A model generated the notes under the pieces. The model saw only the letters and a list, made by a program, of their open reading frames with translations. It did no database searches and had not been told where the DNA came from. Positions 57,322 to 64,000 of a stretch of 64,000 nt of DNA are shown here, one piece after another. The stretch comes from Rhodobacter capsulatus (GTDB taxonomy: Bacteria > Pseudomonadota > Alphaproteobacteria > Rhodobacterales > Rhodobacteraceae), in contig NZ_SWJZ01000017.1 of assembly GCF_005144475.1 (NCBI RefSeq), positions 1 to 64,000 of the forward strand, in the 5' to 3' direction. Both the position numbers and the translations under genes were made by a program. Within the stretch, counting starts at the first letter, position 1, and every line of letters begins with the position of its first letter.

Positions 57322-58529
57322 GTCTCTTTCCTGCGCAGCAGCAGCACGAAGGGCACCGCAAGCAGCGCCGCCGCGGCGAAATAGGCGGCATCGGGGCTTC
57401 GCACCGGCGCCGCATCCGAAAGGAAATAGCCGAAGACCTGGGCGAAGAACAGCGTTCCGGCCAGCATCATCAGGTTGGTGACGGCGCCCAGCCCGCCCTG
57501 CAGCGCGCCCTGTTCGCTTTCGGGCACCCGCGCCGACATCATCGCCGTCAGCGCCGGTTGCGCGAAGCCCTCGGGGCCGTGGAAGATCAACAGCACGACG
57601 ACGCCGACGATCCCGGGCACAAGGCCATAGCCCGCCGCAGCCAGACCGGCGATGGCCAGACCCACAAGCGCCGCCCGCCGCTCGCCGATGCGCGCAACCA
57701 CGGGGCCGGTGAAGAGCCCCTGAAACAGCGCCCAGACGATGCCGAAAGCGGCAAGCGAGACGCCGATCGTGACCTCGGACCAGCCGAATTTCGCGATCCC
57801 CCAATAGGACCAGACCGCCGGATAGACCGCCGAGGCGAAGAAATAGAGCGCATAGATCGCCACGAGCGGCAGCACCCCCTTGTGACGGCGAAAGACGGTC
57901 AGGATGCCGAACGGGTTCGCCTCGCGCCAGACCACGGCGCGGCGATTTTCGGGCGCAAGCGTTTCCGGCAAGGCCCTGAGCCCCCACAGCAAATTGAGCG
58001 CCGCCAGCGCGGCGGCGGCCCAGAACGGCACCCGCGGCCCAAAGGCGCCCAGAAGCCCGCCAAGCGCCGGGCCGAGCACGAAACCAAGCCCCAAAGCCGC
58101 GCCAAGCCAGCCAAAGGCCCGGGCGCGGTCTTCGGGCGCGGTGAAATCGGCGACATAGGCATTGGCGATGCCCTGCGTCGCGCCGCAGATCCCCGCCACG
58201 ATCCGCGCGAGGAAAAGCCACAACAGCGAGGGCGCCAGCGCGCAAAGCACATAATCGATGCACAGCCCGGCCAGCGACACCAGCAGCAGCGGCCGCCGTC
58301 CGAAACGATCGGAGAGCGCCCCCAGAAGCGGCGCCGTCAGAAACAGCGCCAGCGAATAGACCGCATAAAGCCAGCCCCCCACCTGCGCCGCATCCTGCAG
58401 CTGCAGCCCGCCCACCTCCTCGATCAGATGCGGCAGGACCGGCAGGATCAGCCCGAGCCCGGCCATGTCGAAGAAGACGACGATCAGGATAAAGATCGTC
58501 GCGCGGCGGGGGTTTGGCACGTCAGCCAT
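57318..58529 (-). CDS. MFS efflux transporter (TetA-like)
   Basis: A 403-residue, twelve-helix exporter of the TCR/tet family. Motif A between helices 2 and 3 reads GALSDRFGRRPLLLVSL near 69-85, and motif C-like AFGWLGAALGLGFVLGPALGG near 138-158 is typical of antiporters. ATG 58529 (MADVPNPRR) lies over the gph stop by eight bases. It is upstream of the aminotransferase and may export its product or an unrelated drug. Confidence 0.9.
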   Translation of the reverse strand: MADVPNPRRATIFILIVVFFDMAGLGLILPVLPHLIEEVGGLQLQDAAQVGGWLYAVYSLALFLTAPLLGALSDRFGRRPLLLVSLAGLCIDYVLCALAPSLLWLFLARIVAGICGATQGIANAYVADFTAPEDRARAFGWLGAALGLGFVLGPALGGLLGAFGPRVPFWAAAALAALNLLWGLRALPETLAPENRRAVVWREANPFGILTVFRRHKGVLPLVAIYALYFFASAVYPAVWSYWGIAKFGWSEVTIGVSLAAFGIVWALFQGLFTGPVVARIGERRAALVGLAIAGLAAAGYGLVPGIVGVVVLLIFHGPEGFAQPALTAMMSARVPESEQGALQGGLGAVTNLMMLAGTLFFAQVFGYFLSDAAPVRSPDAAYFAAAALLAVPFVLLLRRKET

Positions 58530-59196
58530 GACGCGGAAGGAATTGCGCCACGCGCAAGGCCAGATCGGCGAAACTGTCCAGCATCGCCTCGGGGGCAAGG
58601 CGTTCGATCGCCCGGCCCTCGGGACCGAAAGCCACAAGCAGACAGGGCACGCCCGCGGCGCGGGCGGTCTCGCGATCGGTCACGGTGTCGCCCACGAGCA
58701 AGGATCGCGCGACCGTGCCCCCCGCCCGCGTCACCGCGGCGTGATAGGGCGCGGGGTCGGGCTTGCGGGTGGGCAGCGTGTCGGCGCCGACCAGCGCATC
58801 GAAAAGCGACGCGACCCCCAAGGCATCCAGCAGCTGCACCGCCAGCGCCTCGGGCTTGTTGGTGCAGATCGCGGTGCGGTAACCGGCCGCCCTGAGCGTC
58901 GCCACCGCCCCGGCAGCCCCCGGATAAAGCCTTGAATGCACGCAGATATTCTCGCCGTAATGCAGAAGCAGGCGGAAGTAATCCTCGTTCACCAGCAGCG
59001 CGGGATCGGGGGTGCCGAGCCGCGCATACCCCAGCGCCAGCATCGCCCGCCCGCCCTGAAAGGCGGTCAGCGCATCCGCCACCGGGTCAAGCACCGCCTC
59101 GAGGCCGCGGGCGACAAAACAGGCATTCGCCGCCGCGATCAGATCGGCCGAGGTATCGGCCAGCGTGCCGTCCAGATCGAAAACCACCGTTGCCAC
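58522..59196 (-). CDS. gph: Phosphoglycolate phosphatase (HAD family)
   Basis: A 224-residue HAD hydrolase. Motif I is VVFDLDGTLADT (about 4-15), motif II ICTNKPEALAV near 115, and motifs III/IV KPDPAPYHAAVTRAG and LLVGDTVTDRETARAAGVPC near 150-185. It removes phosphate from 2-phosphoglycolate, relevant to Calvin-cycle organisms. The start is GTG 59196, with GGGGCG upstream. It is divergent from glmU. Confidence 0.9.
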   Translation of the reverse strand: MATVVFDLDGTLADTSADLIAAANACFVARGLEAVLDPVADALTAFQGGRAMLALGYARLGTPDPALLVNEDYFRLLLHYGENICVHSRLYPGAAGAVATLRAAGYRTAICTNKPEALAVQLLDALGVASLFDALVGADTLPTRKPDPAPYHAAVTRAGGTVARSLLVGDTVTDRETARAAGVPCLLVAFGPEGRAIERLAPEAMLDSFADLALRVAQFLPRHG

Positions 59197-59198
59197 TG

Positions 59199-59240
59199 TT
59201 GCGCCCCCGAAAGATACTGTTACGCCCGCGAAAGATTGCG
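59199..59240. repeat. 21-bp imperfect tandem repeat in the gph-glmU promoter region
   Basis: TTGCGCCCCCGAAAGATACT (59199-59218) is followed at 59220 by TTACGCCCGCGAAAGATTGC. The shared core CGCCC-N-CGAAAGAT occurs twice on the same face of the helix, two turns apart, consistent with an operator for the divergent genes. Confidence 0.5.
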
Positions 59241-59310
59241 TGATCCTCGCCCTCTTGCAGCGAGATATGGTATCGGTAAAACAGGCGAGAGCAGAAGAAA
59301 AGGCGTTCCC

Positions 59311-60657
59311 ATGGCCATTGCCCTGATTGTCCTTGCCGCCGGGCAAGGAACCCGGATGAATTCCGACTTGCCGAAGGTGCTGCACCGTCTGGGCAGCGCG
59401 CCGCTTCTGGCGCATGCGCTGGCGGCCGGGCGCAGGCTTGATCCCGAGCGGGTGGTGGTCGTGGTCGGTCACGGCGCCGATCTGGTCGAAAAGGCCGTGC
59501 GCAAGATCGAACCCGAGGCCGAGATCGCGCTGCAGGCCGAGCAGCTGGGCACCGGCCATGCGGTGGCGCAGGCGCTGGCGCAGATCCCCACCTTCGAGGG
59601 CAAGGTGGTCGTGCTTTACGGCGACACCCCCTTCATCGCGGCGGAAACGCTGGAACGGCTGGTCGAAAGCCCCGCCGATGTCGTCGTTCTGGGGTTCGAG
59701 GCCGCCGATCCGGGCCGCTACGGGCGGCTGATCGCAACGGGCGACCGGCTGGAACGGATCGTCGAATACAAGGATGCAAGCGCGGAAGAACGCGCGATAA
59801 CCCTTTGCAATTCCGGGGTGATCTGCTGCGACGCGACGCTTTTGGCGGCCCTTGTGCGCGAGCTTTCCAATGACAATGCGGCGGGGGAATATTACCTGAC
59901 CGACATCGTGGCCAATGCCCGCGCCAAGGGCCATATGGCCGAGGTCGTGCGCTGCGACGAGGCCGAGACGCTGGGCATCAACACCCGCGCCGAACTGGCC
60001 GCGGCCGAGGCTGCCTTTCAGGCCCGCGCCCGCGCCGAGGCGCTGGAAACCGGCGTGACGATGGTCGATCCCTCCACGGTCTATTTCGCGCTGAACACCT
60101 GCATCGGCCGCGATGTGGTGCTGGGCCCGAATGTGGTTTTCGGCCCCGATGTGACGATCGAAAGCGGCGCCACGATCGAGGCCTTCTGCCATCTGGAAGA
60201 TTGCCACATCTCGCGCGGGGCGACGGTCGGGCCGTTTGCGCGGCTGCGCGGCGGGGCGGAACTGGCCGAAGACGTGCATATCGGCAATTTCGTCGAGGTG
60301 AAGAATTCGATCCTCGGCGAGGGCGTCAAGGCCGGGCATCTGAGCTATCTGGGCGATGCCGATGTGGGCGAGTTCACCAATATCGGCGCGGGCACGGTGA
60401 CCTGCAATTATGACGGCGTGTTCAAGCACCGCACGACGATTGGCGCGCATGTCTTCATCGGCTCGGATACGATGCTGGTGGCGCCGGTGACGGTGGGCGA
60501 TGGCGCGCTGACGGGCTCGGGCTCGACGATCACCGAGGATGTTCCGCCGGGCGCCGTCGCGCTGGGACGGGCGAAGCAGGTGACGAAACCGGGGCTGGCG
60601 GTGAAACTGTTCGAGCGGCTGCGCGCGCAGAAGGCAGCGCAGAAGAAAGGCGCGTAA
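59311..60657 (+). CDS. glmU: Bifunctional N-acetylglucosamine-1-phosphate uridyltransferase/glucosamine-1-phosphate acetyltransferase
   Basis: A 448-residue enzyme making UDP-GlcNAc for peptidoglycan and LPS. The N-terminal pyrophosphorylase domain has LAAGQGTRMNSDLPKVLH (8-25); the C-terminal left-handed beta-helix acetyltransferase has repeated hexapeptides (VTIESGATIEAFCHLEDCHI) and the conserved GAGTVTCNYDG near 370. It ends directly before glmS, so both steps of the pathway are co-transcribed. Confidence 0.98.
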   Translation: MAIALIVLAAGQGTRMNSDLPKVLHRLGSAPLLAHALAAGRRLDPERVVVVVGHGADLVEKAVRKIEPEAEIALQAEQLGTGHAVAQALAQIPTFEGKVVVLYGDTPFIAAETLERLVESPADVVVLGFEAADPGRYGRLIATGDRLERIVEYKDASAEERAITLCNSGVICCDATLLAALVRELSNDNAAGEYYLTDIVANARAKGHMAEVVRCDEAETLGINTRAELAAAEAAFQARARAEALETGVTMVDPSTVYFALNTCIGRDVVLGPNVVFGPDVTIESGATIEAFCHLEDCHISRGATVGPFARLRGGAELAEDVHIGNFVEVKNSILGEGVKAGHLSYLGDADVGEFTNIGAGTVTCNYDGVFKHRTTIGAHVFIGSDTMLVAPVTVGDGALTGSGSTITEDVPPGAVALGRAKQVTKPGLAVKLFERLRAQKAAQKKGA

Positions 60658-62472
60658 ATGTGTGGGATCATTGGTGTTCTTGGCTTTCACGAAGTGGCGC
60701 CGCTGCTTGTGGAAAGCCTCAAGCGGCTGGAATACCGGGGCTATGACTCGGCGGGCATCGCGACGGTGAACGAAGGCCGGCTGGATCGGCGGCGCGCGGT
60801 CGGCAAGCTGGTCAACCTCTCCGATCTTCTGGTGCACGAGCCGCTCGCGGGCAAGGCGGGCATCGGGCACACCCGCTGGGCGACGCATGGGGCGGCGACC
60901 ACGGTGAACGCGCATCCGCATCGTTCGGGGCCGGTGGCGGTGGTGCATAACGGCATCATCGAGAATTTCCGCGAGCTGCGCGCCGAACTGGCCAAGGCCG
61001 GGATCGCGCCCGAAACGCAGACCGACACCGAGACCGTGGCGCTGCTGACGCGGCTCTTCATCGACCGCGGCCTGACGCCGCGCGCGGCGGCGGTGGCGAC
61101 GCTGCAAAAGCTGGAAGGCGCCTTTGCGCTCTTGTGGCTGTTCGAGGGCGAGAACGATCTGATGATCGCCGCCCGCAAGGGCTCGCCCTTGGCCATCGGC
61201 CATGGCGAGGGCGAGATGTTCGTCGGTTCCGACGCCATCGCGCTGTCGCCGATGACCGACCGCATCACCTATCTGGCCGAGGGCGATTACGCCTTCGTCA
61301 CCCGCGCGGGGGCCGAGATCTTCGACGCCGAGGGGCGGCGGGCGAACCGCGAGGAGACCCGGATCGACCTGTCCTCGACCCGCGTCGAAAAGGCGGGCTA
61401 CAAGCATTTCATGGCCAAGGAAATCGCCGAACAGCCGGTGGTTCTGGGCGATGCGCTTCGCCATTACCTCCGGCCCGAGGGGGTCAACCTGCCTGCGGAG
61501 CTGGATTTTTCCAGCCTTGACCGGCTGACGCTGGTGGCCTGCGGCACGGCGTTCTACGCCTGTTCGGTGGCGAAATACTGGTTTGAACAGCTGGCCGGTC
61601 TGCCCTGCGAAATCGACGTCGCCTCCGAGTTCCGCTACCGCGAGCCGCCGATGCCCGCCAACAGCTATGCGATCTTCGTCAGCCAATCGGGCGAGACCGC
61701 CGACACCCTCGCCGCCTTGCGCTACTGCGCGGCAAAGGTTGCGAAAACCATCGCCGTGGTGAACGTGCCCACCTCCTCGATCGCGCGCGAGGCCGATCTG
61801 GCGCTGCCGATCCTTGCGGGGGTCGAAGTCGGCGTCGCCTCGACCAAGGCCTTCACCTGTCAGCTTCTGGCGCTCGCCGTGATGGCGCTGAAGGCGGGGA
61901 TCGACCGTGGCCATCTGAGCCCCGATCAGCTGCAGGGCCATCTCGATACGCTGCGCGCGCTGCCGGGGCTGATGAATGCGGCGCTCTCCACCTCGGAGGA
62001 GATCGCGAAACTGGCAGGCCAGCTCGCCGAGGCGCAGGACATCTTGTTCCTCGGGCGCGGCCCGATGTATCCGCTGGCGCTGGAAGGCGCGCTGAAACTC
62101 AAGGAAATCAGCTACATCCACGCCGAGGGCTATGCGAGCGGAGAACTCAAGCACGGGCCGATCGCGCTGATCGACCGCACCGTTCCGGTGATCGTTCTGG
62201 CGCCGCATGACCGGCTGTTCGACAAGACCGTGTCGAACATGCAGGAGGTGATGGCGCGGCATGGCAAGGTGCTTTTGATCACCGACGGCAAGGGGATCGC
62301 GACCGCGGCCGAGGGCACCTGGGCCAGCCTGCGCCTGCCCGAAGTGGCCGAGCCCTTCGCGCCGATCCTTTACGCGCTGCCCGCGCAGCTGCTCGCCTAT
62401 CACACCGCCATCGCCAAGGGGACCGACGTCGATCAGCCGCGCAACCTTGCGAAATCCGTGACGGTGGAGTGA
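60658..62472 (+). CDS. glmS: Glutamine--fructose-6-phosphate aminotransferase
   Basis: A 604-residue enzyme that makes glucosamine-6-phosphate. Cys2 (MCGIIGVLG) is the N-terminal glutaminase nucleophile after methionine removal. The two SIS domains follow (LVACGTAFYACSVAKYWFE near 290; LFLGRGPMYPLALEGALKLK near 460), and the C-terminus ends DQPRNLAKSVTVE. The ATG immediately follows the glmU stop, so there is no room for a glmS ribozyme. Confidence 0.98.
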   Translation: MCGIIGVLGFHEVAPLLVESLKRLEYRGYDSAGIATVNEGRLDRRRAVGKLVNLSDLLVHEPLAGKAGIGHTRWATHGAATTVNAHPHRSGPVAVVHNGIIENFRELRAELAKAGIAPETQTDTETVALLTRLFIDRGLTPRAAAVATLQKLEGAFALLWLFEGENDLMIAARKGSPLAIGHGEGEMFVGSDAIALSPMTDRITYLAEGDYAFVTRAGAEIFDAEGRRANREETRIDLSSTRVEKAGYKHFMAKEIAEQPVVLGDALRHYLRPEGVNLPAELDFSSLDRLTLVACGTAFYACSVAKYWFEQLAGLPCEIDVASEFRYREPPMPANSYAIFVSQSGETADTLAALRYCAAKVAKTIAVVNVPTSSIAREADLALPILAGVEVGVASTKAFTCQLLALAVMALKAGIDRGHLSPDQLQGHLDTLRALPGLMNAALSTSEEIAKLAGQLAEAQDILFLGRGPMYPLALEGALKLKEISYIHAEGYASGELKHGPIALIDRTVPVIVLAPHDRLFDKTVSNMQEVMARHGKVLLITDGKGIATAAEGTWASLRLPEVAEPFAPILYALPAQLLAYHTAIAKGTDVDQPRNLAKSVTVE

Positions 62473-63308
62473 TGGCCAGAAAACGCGGACCCCGGGTCAT
62501 CGTCGCCGAAGACCGCCCCCTGACCGAGGCAGAGGCGGCCCTGGCCGCCGAAGCCGCGGCCTATGCCGCCTCGGATGCCGATTACACGCAATACGAGGAA
62601 GCGGCGGCGGCAGACGACCTTGGCCCGCCCCCCAGTCTGGCCGAGGCGATCGCCGCGCTCGACTCCTGTGGCGATGCGGAAAGGGCTGCGGGCGCCGCGG
62701 CGTATCACAAGGTGGCGCGGCGGTATCTGGGCGTGTCGGTGCCGCTGATCGAGGATATGACGCGGCTCTGGCGGGCCCAGGCGACGCTTGACGAACGCAT
62801 CGCCTTGGCCGACGGGCTCTGGCACAGCGACATCCACGAGGCGAAGATCGCGGCGGCGAAACTGCTGACACAGGCGCGCATCCGCCCCGATGACGCGGTC
62901 TGGCGCACCATCGTTTCCTGGGTGCCCGGCTTCGACGCCTGGGCCGCGGCCGATCACGCCTGCAATGCGGGCGGGCGGCGGCTCGTCGGCGCCCCCGAAC
63001 GGCTCGACGAGATCGAGACCTGGCTGGACGCCGAAAACATGTGGACCCGCCGCGCCGCGCTGGTGATCACCCTGCCCTTCACGAAATCGAACCACCCCGA
63101 CGCCGCCGAACAGGCCGCCCGCGCCCGCGTGCTGGGCTGGTGCGTCCGCCTCGCCCCGGACCGCGACTGGTTCATTCAAAAGGCGATCGGCTGGTGGTTG
63201 CGCGAGCTGTCGAAACACGACGCCGAAGCCGTGCGCCAATGGCTTGCCGACCACGGCGCCACGCTCAAGCCCTTTGCCCGCAAGGAAGCCTCGAAATACC
63301 TGAAATGA
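62472..63308 (+). CDS. DNA alkylation repair (AlkD-like HEAT-repeat) protein
   Basis: A 278-residue protein. After an Ala-rich N-terminus, helical HEAT-type repeats from about residue 70 match AlkD-like glycosylases: WRAQATLDERIALADGLWHS, DDAVWRTIVSWVPGFDAWA, ENMWTRRAALVITLPFTKS and WFIQKAIGWWLRELSKHD. The WFIQKAIGWWLRE stretch is the usual C-terminal family signature. AlkD enzymes excise cationic alkylpurines. Its ATG overlaps the glmS stop by one base (a GTG one codon earlier is possible). Confidence 0.85.
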   Translation: MARKRGPRVIVAEDRPLTEAEAALAAEAAAYAASDADYTQYEEAAAADDLGPPPSLAEAIAALDSCGDAERAAGAAAYHKVARRYLGVSVPLIEDMTRLWRAQATLDERIALADGLWHSDIHEAKIAAAKLLTQARIRPDDAVWRTIVSWVPGFDAWAAADHACNAGGRRLVGAPERLDEIETWLDAENMWTRRAALVITLPFTKSNHPDAAEQAARARVLGWCVRLAPDRDWFIQKAIGWWLRELSKHDAEAVRQWLADHGATLKPFARKEASKYLK

Positions 63309-63352
63309 CGGGTGTTTCTTCTTGGCCCAAATACGCCCTTTCGCCACCCGTC
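63307..63352. repeat. Dispersed repeat copy flanked by 8-bp inverted repeats
   Basis: TTTCTTCTTGG-CCC-AAATACGCCC at 63315-63338 lies between GACGGGTG (63307-63314) and CACCCGTC (63345-63352). The inverted repeats abut the stop codons of the two convergent genes, so the structure could act as a shared terminator. Confidence 0.65.
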
Positions 63353-64000
63353 ACCGGCGCGCGGCGGCAAAGTCCCGCACCGCATCGCCAAAAGCCTCGA
63401 ACAACGGCCGCGACACCGGATCGTTCTGCGCATTCCATTCCGGGTGCCATTGCACTGCCAGGGTAAAGCCCGGCGCGCCATCCACGAAAATCGCCTCGGG
63501 GGTGCCATCCTCGGCCCGCCCCTCGATCACGATGCGCGGCCCGGGTTCGAAAATTCCCTGCCCGTGCAGGGTGTTGGTCTCCACCTCCTCGGCGCCGAAA
63601 AGGCTGGCAAAGCGCCCGCCCGGGGTCAGCGCGACGCGGTGGCGCAGGGCGAAAAGCTCCTCCAACGTGCCCTCGGGCGGCATGCGGTGGTTCATCCGGC
63701 CCGGCAATTCGCGGATTTCGGGGTGCAACGTGCCGCCCATCGCCACGTTCACCTCCTGAAAGCCGCGGCAGATGCCGAAGAACGGCTGCCCAGCCGCCAC
63801 GCAGGCCCGCACGAGCGGCAGCGTGATCGCATCGCGGGCGCGGTCGAAGGCCCCATGTTTCTCGGTTTCCTCGTGACCATATTCCGAAGGATGGATGTTC
63901 GGCCGCCCGCCGGTCAGCAAAAAGCCGTCGCAGACCCGCATCAGCTCCTCGACCGAGACCATCGTCGGATCGGCGGGGATCAGCAGCGGCAGACAGCCCG
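63351..64000 (-). CDS. Gamma-glutamyl-GABA hydrolase-like glutamine amidotransferase (peptidase C26), 5' end outside window
   Basis: The visible part covers about 216 codons; the N-terminus lies beyond the window edge. A class I amidotransferase triad is present: the nucleophile in FFGICRGFQEVNV and the His/Glu pair in AVQWHPEWN. Further matches are DGFLLTGGRPNIHPSEYG and NTLHGQGI. Such enzymes hydrolyse gamma-glutamyl-gamma-aminobutyrate (PuuD) or related gamma-glutamyl amides, as in polyamine breakdown. Confidence 0.9.
   Translation of the reverse strand, partial: GCLPLLIPADPTMVSVEELMRVCDGFLLTGGRPNIHPSEYGHEETEKHGAFDRARDAITLPLVRACVAAGQPFFGICRGFQEVNVAMGGTLHPEIRELPGRMNHRMPPEGTLEELFALRHRVALTPGGRFASLFGAEEVETNTLHGQGIFEPGPRIVIEGRAEDGTPEAIFVDGAPGFTLAVQWHPEWNAQNDPVSRPLFEAFGDAVRDFAAARR

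Noticed and set aside
56125-58263. One 712-codon frame covering both the aminotransferase and part of the MFS gene
   Set aside because: Only the part from 57321 downstream matches aminotransferases; the upstream half is out of frame with the clear MFS protein.
60640-60670. glmS ribozyme
   Set aside because: glmS begins one base after the glmU stop, leaving no leader; the ribozyme is also a Firmicute feature.

Overview
The window is a gene-dense, GC-rich chromosomal segment of a purple non-sulfur alphaproteobacterium of the Rhodobacter group. The best match is Rhodobacter capsulatus: the nuo (respiratory complex I) operon has all fourteen subunit genes interrupted by seven small unrelated reading frames, the arrangement known from that species. 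Species assignment is inference from gene content. I see no rRNA, tRNA, CRISPR array, insertion sequence or prophage.

Layout. Positions 29-10496 hold housekeeping genes: lpdA, a DUF924 protein, an MFS transporter, queA, an AsmA-like giant, a Bcp peroxiredoxin, an M23 endopeptidase and a bactofilin. Positions 10753-17007 (minus strand) hold a P-loop ATPase, prfB, an acyl-CoA ligase and a TRAP permease pair without its binding protein. Positions 17414-19999 hold ilvIH behind a leader peptide and attenuator. Positions 20045-24756 hold a DUF3422 protein, ribonuclease J, coaX and birA; the last three follow directly on nuoN. Positions 24746-43183 are the nuo operon, read right to left from nuoA to nuoN, with many start/stop overlaps implying translational coupling. 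Positions 43447-50559 are a leucine/isovalerate (liu) catabolic operon feeding reducing power to complex I. Positions 50771-56134 form an accessory signalling block: a small protein, a NarL-type response regulator, a cysteine-free periplasmic protein of sulfite-oxidase-like fold, a hybrid histidine kinase and a receiver-like protein. Positions 56125-64000 hold a DegT-type aminotransferase with an MFS exporter, gph, glmU-glmS, an AlkD-like protein and a truncated glutamine amidotransferase.

Points of most interest: (1) the 50.7-56.1 kb signalling block, where an identical 12-mer recurs in three intergenic regions; (2) the ilv attenuator with a Leu/Val-rich leader peptide; (3) a family of about 25-bp intergenic repeats, including a large hairpin inside the liu operon; (4) the nuo accessory frames, especially a methyltransferase and the NuoE C-terminal extension; (5) short palindromes and direct repeats upstream of nuo, liu and the acyl-CoA ligase that look like operators.
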